Below the pieces are notes generated by a model, which worked only from the letters and a program-made list of their open reading frames with translations, was not told the origin of the DNA and made no database searches. Made by a program: the position numbers and the translations under genes. Shown one piece after another: positions 23,225 to 31,669 of a stretch of 64,000 bases of DNA (the first letter of the stretch is position 1; each line of letters opens with the position of its first letter). The DNA comes from Prorocentrum cordatum (Eukaryota; Sar; Dinophyceae; Prorocentrales; Prorocentraceae): positions 85,001-149,000 of the forward strand of contig CAUYUJ010015765.1 of the NCBI GenBank assembly GCA_963575745.1. Reading direction: 5' to 3'.

Positions 23225-24430
23225 TCACGGGAGTGCCATGTGGACTACTGCAGGTCACGGTTCTGAATGCCGTTCCAGTTATGGTTTCGGTTTCCGTCTT
23301 TTTCGAAGCCAAGGAAGCTGCAGGTCACGGTTTTTGGTTCCGGTTCCGGTTCTGGTTCCGGTTTCCTTCTTCTTCGGGGTCCCACAAAAGGCCCCAAGGT
23401 CACGGTTTTGGTTCCGGCTCCGGTTCCGGTTCCGGTTTCCTTCTTCTCCGGAACACAAATAAACCTACCAGGTCACGGCTTTGGTTCTGGTTCCGGTTCC
23501 GGTTTCCTTCTTCCTCGGGCTCCCGAAGACCCCCCAGTCACTGTTTTGGTTACGGTTCCAGTTCTGGTTCCGGTTTCCTTTTTCTTCGGGGTCCCAAAAA
23601 GACCCCCCAAGGTCACGGTTTTGGTTCCAGTTTTGGTTTGGTTCCGGTTTCTTTCTTCTTCGGGGTCCCAGAAAAAACCTTCCAGGTTACGGTTTGGTTT
23701 TGGTTCCGGTTCCGGTTCCGGTTTCCTTCTTCTTCGCCCCAAGGAAGACCCTCAGGTCACGGTTTTGGTTCCGGTTCCGGTTTTGGTTCCGGTTTCCTTC
23801 TTCTTCGGGGTCCCAAAGAAGACCTTTCAGGTTACGGTTTTCGTTCCGGTTCCGGTTCCGGTTCCGGTTTCCTTCTTCTTCTCCGCCCCAGAGAAGACCC
23901 TCAGGTCACGGTTTTCGTTCCGGTTCCGGTTTTGGTTCCGGTTTCCTTCTTCTTTTTCGCCCGCAGAGAAAACCTTTAGGTCACGGTTTTGGTTCCGGTT
24001 CTGGTTCTGGTTCCGGTTTCCTCCTTTTTTTTTCGTTTGAGACGGTCGTCGTGGTTCCGGTTCCGGTTCCGGTTCCGGTTCCGGTTTCCTTCTTTTTCTC
24101 GGTGCCCAGGGGCGCCTCCGGTCGTGGTTCTGGTTCCGGTTCCGGTTCCGGTTCCGGTTTCCTTCTTCTTCCCCGCCCCGAAGAAGGCCTCCTAGGTCAC
24201 GGTTCTGGTTCCGGTTCCGGTTCCGGTTCCGGTTTCGGTTTCCTTTTTCTTCTTTGGTTCGAGGGGCTCCCGAGGTCCTGGTTTTGGTTCCGGTTCTGGT
24301 TTTGGCTCCGGTTTGCGTTTGCCCTCTTCCGGCGCTCTTCTGTTCTGGTTTTGGTTCCGGTTCCGGTTCCGGTTCCGGTTCCGGTTCCGGTTTCCTTCTT
24401 CTTTCCCCTCCCGAAGAAGGGCGCCGAAAC
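23225..24430. repeat. GGTTCC hexamer satellite, main right block
   Basis: About ten cycles of GGTTCCGG hexamers plus TTTCCTTCTTCTTCGGGG spacers, as at 5.2-6.2 kb. The right edge passes into CACCACCAAAACCAC at 24430. Confidence 0.9.
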
Positions 24431-25075
24431 CACCACCAAAACCACACTCAATTCGGCGGCACCCCTCACGCAGATCCGTAGGGTCAGGGTCCAAAAAAAA
24501 AACAGGTCCCGACACTGCTTCACGGCGGCGCCCAGACCTCATGATTTAGCTTTTGCATCTCCCATTGTCCGAGAAAGGGGGCCGGCGGCATGGGGCGAAG
24601 CCCTTGCGGATGCACAAAAATCCAAGGATCCCCCAATTTCTCTAATACTTCCTGGCTGTTCGTCTTCCCCCCCACTTCCCATATTTCCCCATCTTTTCTG
24701 GGGGATCGACGAGTAAATCGTGTCTGTGTGTTCCTTCCCCTCCCGAAGGAGCACGACATGCGGAGGAGGGGCACCGCGCGAGCGCGGGAAAAACGCCGGC
24801 CTCCGCAGGGCGCCGCGGGTGGTGAGCGAGAGGGACAGCGCCGTGTCGGCACGGCGCGCGCTTCGTCTTCGCCGCGCTCGTCGGAAGCGTTGCCGCTCCC
24901 GTCCCTGCACGTGACTACCTACCAGACCACCCCAACCCGACCCGAAGCTCCGAACTTCGGGTTGGGGGGGGGGTAAGGGTTCCACATGGGTTTTTTCGAC
25001 GTCCTCGGGCCCCCCCCCACTGGAAATGGAGGGCAAATTGAAGCCTTCGGGTTGGGTTGGGGTGGTTTGGTGGGT
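24431..25075. other. No gene seen; one dispersed repeat
   Basis: 24640-24760 belongs to a dispersed family with CCCATATTTCCCC ... TCGACGAG ... TGTGTCTGTGTG, also at 26520-26610, 44390-44530, 44690-44810 and 48400-48550. The rest is unassigned. Confidence 0.5.
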
Positions 25076-25266
25076 GCGGCAGGTTCGTGTCGTGCCGACC
25101 CCAGCGTTGGTATTTGACACCGCAGGGATCGTTCAACCTTGAACGGTCGGCCGCTGCCGCAACGTCCGATCGTTCAACATCGATCGATTCTGGGTCGCCG
25201 GCGGCGTTCAACCTTGAACGCCCGCGCTGGGGTCGCCGCTGGTCGACACGACGCAAACCTACCGTG
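25076..25266. mobile_element. TA-MITE copy 1
   Basis: About 190 bp. Ends CGGCAGGTTCGTGTCGTG and, inverted, ACGGTAGGTTTGCGTCGTGT. Internal palindromes GATCGTTCAACCTTGAACG and CGTTCAACCTTGAACGCC. Other copies: 39.3, 45.6, 46.5, 49.9 and 62.6 kb. Confidence 0.8.
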
Positions 25267-25599
25267 GTGGTGCACGGCCGGCGCGGCCCTCCCGCCGCCA
25301 GATCGTCGGGAGCTGGGCCGCGCGCGCGCGCCCTCCGCTCACTGGGCGGGAGCGCGCTCCCGCCCCGTCCTCCGGCCCGTGCCAGAAGTCGGCCATGGGA
25401 AAATCGGCGGGGCCCTCCCTGGCTCGCTCGACCTGGCTGGCTCGACTTCTCCTCCTCCTCCTCCTGCTCGCTCGCTCGCCGGCAGCTTCAGGGCAGAGAG
25501 CGGGGGCCCGAGTCATAGAGAGGCCCAGGGACATACGGATTCGCCGGCACAACGGGCCAAAGGCGTGCTAAGATCTCTGGCAACTGGTTAACAGTACTT

Positions 25600-26300
25600 C
25601 TAGTTCGCGCGCGCGGGGCCGCCCCTGGAGGTCCCCGAACGAAAAGTACCCCAGCAAGGTCCTGGGCAGGTCCGCGCAAGGTCTTGCACAGGTCCCGGCA
25701 AGCTCCCGGGCAACTCCCGGCGAGGTCACAACCAGGTCCCAGCAGGCTCCCAAGAGCGCTCCCGGAGCGCTCCAAGTGGCCTCTAAGAGAGCTCAACATG
25801 GTCCGAGACGGTCCAAGAGCGATCCAAGACGCCAAAGATGGCCTCCAGACAGCCAAAGCGCCTTCAAGACGCCCCAAGAGGCCTCCAAGAGACCTCCCAA
25901 GAGGGCCCAGAGAGGCAGAAATCAGTGATTTCCCTGTAGTTGTTGGCGTTCTCGCCTTTTCGGCTTACCGGCGCTCCAAGACGGCCCAAGAGGCTTCCAG
26001 GATCGCCCCAATCCGGCCCAAGAGGCCTCTAAGAGCGCCCGAAACGGCCCACAGACCCAGAGGCCTCCAAGATGGCCGAAGAGGCTCCGAAGACAGCCCC
26101 AAGAGCGGGCCCAGACGGAGGAACCGAACTGACATTTCGAGCTCTAGCCTCAGAGAGGTCCCCTGGAGGCCCCAAGAAGCCCTCCAAAAAAAGCCTAAAA
26201 GGCCCCCAAGTGACCCCCAAAAAAGCTCCAAGAGGCCCCCAAACGGCCCCGAAGAGGCCCCAAGAGGCCACGAACGCGCAGGCAAACGCCTGCGATGGCA
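25600..26300. repeat. Degenerate CCAAGAGGCC repeat
   Basis: First GGTCCCGGCAAGCTCCC-like, then CCAAGACGGCCCAAGAGGCC variants, as at 1.54-1.84 kb. No credible gene. Confidence 0.6.
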
Positions 26301-26329
26301 CAATACGGGCTGGCGGAGTGAGCGAAGCG

Positions 26330-26331
26330 AT

Positions 26332-26367
<36 letters not shown>

Positions 26368-26391
26368 CATAATACATACATCATACATACA

Positions 26392-26463
<72 letters not shown>

Positions 26464-26464
26464 C
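26330..26464. repeat. Compound (TA)n, (CATA)n, (GA)n microsatellite
   Basis: TATA run, then 12 or so ACAT units, TATA again, and a GA run. Confidence 0.95.
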
Positions 26465-26639
26465 ACATTTCCGAGGATTCCCTATGTGTGCTCATATGTT
26501 CATATGTTCTGGATGATCGCATTCCCCCCAAATTCACATAGATTCCAATATTTTCTTGGGATCGACGGTTACTTGTGTCTGTGTGCTTGTTCCCTCCTGA
26601 AGATAATAGGGGGTAACAACAAAAAAGAAGCTGGATCGG

Positions 26640-26830
26640 GGCGGGAGCGATGGCAGCGGCGGCCGAGCAGCGCCAGACCTCTGCTTGATGCGTCTGTTTG
26701 CAGCAGGGCGTCCGATGGGGGAGACGCCACCTGCTCGAAACAGGCGCCAAGAACAGCCAAGATCTACTCCATGGGGGGGAGGATGGGGTGGGTGTGCGAG
26801 GGCCAGCGCTGATCGGCAAAACAATGAATA
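26640..26830. repeat. Dispersed repeat (GTCCGATGGGGGAGAC family)
   Basis: Shares CAGACCTCTGC, GCGTCCGATGGGGGAGAC, CTGCTCGAAACAGGCGCC and GCCAAGATC blocks with 48990-49170 in the same order. Confidence 0.75.
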
Positions 26831-27004
26831 AGGAAACGATCACCTTGCGCTGCCCCTGCAGCCCCTGCACCTGTGTAGAGGGAACCCACAAAAGACGCAC
26901 GCACCCACCCACGCACATGAATACGGCTCCACAGTCCGCGAGGTCAACCTCGTGTTGTAAACGTTCGCGCAGGTCGAACTCTGGAAATCAACTTGGGTTT
27001 ATGC

Positions 27005-27275
27005 ACATGTATCACGTAGCCTCGTCGCTATCAGGGAGGTTTCGTGACCGACATTGTGCCCGAATATTTGTCCGTATGTTACCGAAACTTGCGCCCGAAA
27101 ATTCCGACCGCGCCGGGGTGTAACTGGCATGTTGGGCCCGAAACCAAGACGAACTTCAACTTCGGTCACATTCTGCGGTCGCGCGACATCTTCGGCCAAA
27201 GCTTCGGCCACGATTTCGGTCACCGATTCTGTTCGGTCACCTCCCTCTTCGGCTGATAGGGGCGGGGTGCCATGA
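27005..27275. repeat. Dispersed repeat (TTCGGTCAC family)
   Basis: ATCACGTAGCCTCGTC ... GAAACCAAGACGA ... TTCGGTCAC ... GATAGGGGCGGGGTG. A second full copy is at 57455-57720 and a diverged one at 52978-53290. Confidence 0.8.
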
Positions 27276-27411
27276 CATGCAGGTCATCTTTGCGCCCCTG
27301 ACTCTCACCATCGCTCGGACGTCCATTCCCTGTACATTTTTCGGTTTCGTGCGTATTTGCTTCGCCAGGTGAACAAGAATGCTCCTCGATTGGGAAGACA
27401 GAAGACATCAT

Positions 27412-27571
27412 AAACATCAACATTTGGAGGTCCGCGCGGATTTCTCCGATCCGCGCTGGACCCCCTCCCTTCCTGGCACGCGGAGCGCGCCAGGGGCGGC
27501 GCCGGAGGCGCCGCCAACGGGGCCAAGCGCAGATCCAAGAAATCCGCGCGGAGCTCCGAAAGTTGATGTTT
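27412..27571. mobile_element. Cloverleaf fold-back element, copy A
   Basis: Ends AAACATCAAC and GTTGATGTTT are exact inverse. About 50-bp arms (CCGCGCGGATTTCTCCGATC, inverted as GATCCAAGAAATCCGCGCGG) enclose two small hairpins: CTGGCACGCGGAGCGCGCCAG and GGCGCCGGAGGCGCC. Other copies at 39.1, 41.5, 43.7, 44.6, 53.5, 57.8 and 61.7 kb. Confidence 0.75.
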
Positions 27572-27689
27572 CTAGTTATTTCTCACATCCACAGTGGGGT
27601 TCTTGTTTTCTCTGGACACCCCGCGAAAGAACAGGAGCACTCCCCCCTTTTTCACACACATTCATGCGTTCACAACATCCCCATCATCA

Positions 27690-27905
27690 CCACATCAGCA
27701 TCCCTTGAAGTACTCGCACACGCTCTCATTATCCAACTCATTCACTCACTCACTCACCATTAGTACTCAGCACTGATCATCATCATCGTCTTCATCATCA
27801 TCATCACCATTATGATAAACATCTTCAGCATCATCATTGCCATCATCATCATCATTTTCATCATCATCAGCAGCATCACTATTATCACAACACCATCATC
27901 AACAG
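27690..27905. repeat. CTCACTCA and CAT simple repeats
   Basis: Short TCACTCACTCAC run, then CATCATCATC with TTC and ACC variants. Confidence 0.8.
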
Positions 27906-28556
27906 AGCGTCGTTTGTGAGTGAATTGCGAGGACGTCTCAGGCGGGAGCCCCCTCCCTATGTGGCCCGCCGCTCATGTTTTTAGTTCGAGCGGGTCCTCG
28001 GAACCCTGTACCTGTCGTCATTTGTTCATCACTTTGGGGCCCCTGAGGCCTGAATACGGAGGACATATCAGGCGGGAGCCTCGTCGGTGAGTGGATTTCG
28101 AGGAAATCTCAGGCGGGAGCCTTCTCCCTGTGAGGCCCGCCGCTCATCTGTTTTATCCGAGCGTGTCATCGGAATCCTGTAGATGTCGACAAGCTCGGGC
28201 CCCTGAGGCCTGAACATGGAGGACGTATCAGGCGGGGACCTCGTCTGTGAGCGAATTGCGAAGACATCTCAAGCGGGAGTCCCCTTCATATGGGGCCCGC
28301 CGCTCATGTGTCATAGCCGAGCGAACCGTCGGAATCCTGCACCTGTTCTCACTTTTGGGTCCCTGAGGCCTGGACATGGAGGAAGTATCAGGCGGGAGCC
28401 TCGTTTGTGACTGAATTGCGAGGAGGTATCACGCGGGTTCCCTTTCCCTATGGGGCCCGCCGCTCGCGCTTTTTATCCGAACGGGTCGTCGGGGCCCTGT
28501 AAGTGTCGACAATTTTGGGCCCCTGAGGCCTGGATATGGAGGAAATATCAGGCGGA
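27905..28556. repeat. 160-171-bp tandem repeat, four copies
   Basis: The GCCCGCCGCTC mark occurs at 27964, 28135, 28295 and 28455. Each unit carries CAGGCGGGAGCC, a GTCGTCGGAATCCTG-like block and GGGCCCCTGAGGCCTG. The last unit ends ATATCAGGCGG exactly where the helicase frame begins. Confidence 0.85.
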
Positions 28557-29715
28557 TGGCGGCCGCGCTGTTCACCGCGCTGGACCTTCGCGCATGCCAC
28601 GCACGCGGCGACACGCACGACGTGCAGGAGTCCACGTACAAGCGGCCGCGCCACCACTTCGGGCGCGGCCACATCGCGTGCGCTTCGGCGATTTCCTGCA
28701 ACTGAAGCCCACGGACAGCATCGGCCCGCGGACGGACGTCAACGAACTCCTGGACGGCGGGTCCTACGAGTACGCGGAGCCGTCGACGGTAGAGCTTCAG
28801 CACGCCATCCAGGTCTTCTCTCAGATCCCCTGCGTTTTCGAGCTGAAATGCACGAAGCGCTTCGAGCCCAGGGGCCCTCTGATCAAGCTCTTGACCTGCA
28901 CGCGCGAAGGCAAGCCCTTCACGCCAGAGGTCTGGTCCGCCTGGGAAACGACGCTGGCCTCGGACAACCACGGCGTCCTGGACCCTCGGCACCAGCGCGA
29001 GAACTTTCGACTCGGCTACGGCATGGGCATCTACTGGGAGACGCCGGTGAAGTGGATCAACACGCGCGTTCGTCGCGACGCGCGGCGTCTGGGCGTGCCC
29101 TGTGATTTCTTGCAGGCCGTGGACGAGTGCAACACGATTCATGGCGATCCCGACGAGGGCGGGCGTTTCCTGAACGTCCCGAACGCGCACCAAATGGGGG
29201 GCATCCACGGCGCCTTTCCGGCCCACGTTGGCATGGAGGTGCGACTCACGGCAGCGCAGGAAGAGCTGAAGAAGTTGGGCTCGTGCAAAAGCAACGGGCC
29301 ACCATCGTATCCTTCGAGTTTCACCCCGAAGACGAGCAGCGGCGCGAAGAGTGCTCGCCGGGCCAGCTTTCCCGTCCCCCCTACCTACCGCCGGGAATCT
29401 GGCCGCAGACGCACGGCTTCAAGGAGTCTCCGATCTACCAAGAGGTCGCCGAGGTGCTGCTACAGGGCAACGAAGGCGACGACGACGACGACGACGGCGA
29501 GGCCGAGGCGCGGGCGAGGAGATTGCTCATGTTCAGGTCCAGCGAGCAGGAGCTCACGTGGCAAAGCTCGGGGCCGCACGCCGTGCGCCGCTCGGGGTTC
29601 ACCACGACGCACGCGTCGTACCTCACCTCCACACTGTCGCAGAGCCAGACGCTGCGCCAAGGGACGAGGACGCTGGTCGCACGGGCATGTCGGACGAGCA
29701 ATGGTCGGAGACCTG
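28557..29715 (+). pseudogene. Pif1-like helicase fragment, frameshifted
   Basis: Coding similarity runs through three frames. From 28557 (MAAALFTALDLRACHARGDT, STYKRPRHHFGRGH) the frame stops at about 28707. A second frame carries GDFLQLKPTDSIG, HAIQVFSQIPCVFELK, TKRF and KWINTRVRRDARRLG to about 29290. A third carries VQKQRATIVSFEFHP, PHAVRRSGFTTTHASYLTST and LSQSQTLRQG to about 29690. These correspond to the middle and C-terminal helicase motifs of the Pif1 family as I know it in dinoflagellates (GDFxQL; a motif VI-like TSxxSQxQTL, Gln or Ser in place of the usual Gly). The Walker A part is absent. With two frameshifts and no N-terminus it is a relic. The 3' end is cut by the GGATCCTGC repeat. 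Confidence 0.65.
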
Positions 29716-29945
29716 CTGACCCGGGTCAATCCAGACCCGGGTCAATCAGACCTTGCAGAATCCTGCGAAATCCGGCAAAATCCTGCACCCAAACCCGGGT
29801 CAATGCGAAGGATCCTGCAAGATCCTGCAGGATCCTGCGCCCAAACCCGGGTCAATGCGACCCTGGCCCTGCAGGATCCTGCAAGATCAAGCGCTCTGGC
29901 TGACCCCCGTCTGCACCGACCCCCGTCTCGACGCTCCCGAAATGG
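29716..29945. repeat. GACCCGGGTCAA / GGATCCTGC repeat, copy 1
   Basis: CTGACCCGGGTCAATCCAGA, then several GCAGGATCCTGCAAGATCC variants, ending GCGCTCTGGCTGACCCCCGT. Copy 2 is at 58009-58240. Confidence 0.8.
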
Positions 29946-29949
29946 TGGC

Positions 29950-30019
29950 TGCACCTCCACGTCCCGCGCCACGCGCATGCGGAACATGCTGATCCTCCGG
30001 CCGCCACCGCGAGGAGCTC
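29950..30019 (-). CDS. 2OG-Fe(II) oxygenase, proposed last exon (E)
   Basis: Acceptor CTTCAG|GAG at 30021-30020. Starting with two bases of a split codon it reads APRGGGRRISMFRMRVARD then VEVQPPF. R-x-S (RIS) is where the family has its 2-oxoglutarate-binding Arg/Ser pair, just after the distal His of exon D. Phase matches exon D (one base left). The 3' limit is uncertain; the frame runs on into the GGATCCTGC repeat to a TGA at 29742. Confidence 0.45.
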
Positions 30020-30344
30020 CTGAAGCGAGGGCCGCCTCGCTTCCTTGCGGCAGGCGTTCCCGGAGTCCGACGTCAGGGCGGACAGCTCCAGGGCAGAGGC
30101 GGAGCAGCTCGCGGCAGAGCTGGGCTTCGCGTTGCCCCCCGCCTGGGCCCACTCGGAGCCCGCGGGGTTGTGGTCTCGCGCGCCAGCGGCTCGCGGGGTT
30201 GTCCCGAAGGCCTGAGCCGCGGGGCTGTCCCCGACGGCTGCGCTCGGAGAACGCGCCCCTGCCAAGCGCGGCGGCGAGGGCGCCGAGGAAAATCTACGCG
30301 CGCGCCCCTGCCAGGAGGAAGGAGAGGTGCAGGACAAGAACGAG

Positions 30345-30590
30345 CGGGGCGGCGATGAGGAGGGGGAGAAGGAGGAGGAGGAGGAGGAGGTGGAGGAGGG
30401 CAAGGCAAAGGCCGAGGAGGAGAAGGAACATGAGGAGGAGAGGGAGGAAATGGAGGAAGCGGAGAAGGAGGAGGAGGCGGAAGAAGAAAAGGATGAAAAC
30501 TGCAACGAGTAGGACGAGAAGGAGCAGGCGGAGGAGAAGGAGGAGAAGGAGGAGGAGGACAGAGAGGGCGGAAGGAAGCCTCCGCCAGAC
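30345..30590. repeat. GGA/GAA-rich tract
   Basis: Imperfect GGAGGAGAAGGA repeats. The plus frame is Glu-rich (EEEKEHEEEREE) and ends with TAG at about 30512; I see no support for a gene. Confidence 0.8.
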
Positions 30591-30754
30591 GAAAGAGAGA
30601 ACGGCGATGGGGCAGGCCGAATCGATCCTCGTGCGGGGTCCACCGTCGGAGTGACTGCTCTTCGATCGGTGGCCCCCGCCGAGAGAGAAGCCACGCGTCC
30701 GAGCGGTGCCGAGGCGATGGGCTCCCCCCCGGACGCGCCTCGACTGTGCGGAGG

Positions 30755-31369
30755 AGGAGGAGGAGGAGGAGGAGGAGGAGGAGGAGGAGGAGAAGAAAGG
30801 AGGAGGAGGAGGAGGAGGAGAGGAGGAGGAGGAGGAGGAGGAGGAGGAGGAGGAGAGGAGGAGGAGGAGGAGGAGGAGGAGGAGGAGGAGGAGGAGGAGA
30901 GGAGGAGGAGGAGGAGGAGGAGGAGGGGAGGAGGAGGAGGAGGAGAGGAGGAGGAGGAGGAGGAGGGGGGAGGAGGAGGAGGAGGTGGGGAGGAGGAGGG
31001 CGGAGGAGGAGCGGTGCCGAGGCGCCGACCGTGCGCGCCTCCGCGCGCTCCGCCGGCGGCCGGCGGCGCGAGGCACACGCGGTGCCTCAGGGCCCGCACG
31101 CGGCCTGAGGTCAGCCGCTCCAGCATGTCCCCGGCGAAGACCAGCGCGCAGCCTGCCGTTGGAGGAGGAGGGGAGGAGGGAGGAGGAGGAGGGGGAGGAG
31201 GAGGAGGAGGAGGGGGGAGGAGGAGGAGGGGGAGGGAGGGGGAGAGGAGAGGAGGAGGAGGAGGAGAGGAGGAGGAGGAGGAGGGGGAAGGAGGAGGAGG
31301 AGGAGGAGGAGGAGGAGAAGGAGGAGGAGGAGGAGGGAGGAGGAGGGGGAGGAGGAGGAGGAGGAGGAG

Positions 31370-31400
<31 letters not shown>

Positions 31401-31562
31401 AGGAGGAGGGAGGAGGAGGAGGAGGAGGAGGAGGGGGAGGGGGGGGGAGGAGGAGGGCCAGGAGAAGGAGGAGGAGGAGGAGGAGGAGGAGGAGGAGGAG
31501 GAGGAGGAGGGCCAGGAGGAGGAGGAGGGCCAGGAGGAGGAGGAGGAGGAGGAGGAGGAGGA
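30755..31562. repeat. (GGA)n microsatellite, left flank of the LINE
   Basis: Long GGA tract interrupted at 31013-31160 by unique sequence (exon D). It abuts the 3' end of the LINE at 31562. Reads (TCC)n on the strand of the LINE and of the oxygenase gene. Confidence 0.9.
31054..31152 (-). CDS. 2OG-Fe(II) oxygenase exon D
   Basis: Acceptor GGCAG|GCTGC at 31154-31153, preceded on the minus strand by a (TCC)n tract. Reads CALVFAGDMLERLTSGR then VRALRHRVCLAPPAAG. GDxLExLTxGRxRAxxHRV is the typical stretch around the distal iron-binding His of IPNS-like 2OG-Fe(II) oxygenases. The donor is probably G|GCGGAG, leaving one base. This island of coding sequence in 800 bp of GGA repeat is what first points to the gene. 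Confidence 0.65.
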
Positions 31563-31669
31563 TTCAAGCTGGGATTCAATCGGAGCAACAGCGTTGCGGG
31601 CCACAATGCCCCAGCCCACAGGGAGACAATTGGGGCAGTGGCTTCAAAGGAGGACGGCGCCTTCGGGGA

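Larger units (their letters stand above)
19866..23225. repeat. Second block of the 35-bp satellite
   Basis: Same 35-bp units and C/G-only spacers as 6.2-13.3 kb. Block order from 19866 follows that from about 10510, and restarts at about 22770, giving a super-unit of 2.7-2.9 kb. Sub-blocks at 21480-21780 and 22550-22900 carry many single-base indels. Confidence 0.9.

Noticed and set aside
25267-25591. Arg/Pro-rich plus frames following the TA-MITE
   Set aside because: Open only because of GC content; they begin inside the MITE and show no recognisable motif.
28450-30654. A single 734-codon helicase gene
   Set aside because: Only the middle of this frame carries helicase similarity; upstream and downstream parts are repeat or GGA sequence, and the true coding signal changes frame twice.
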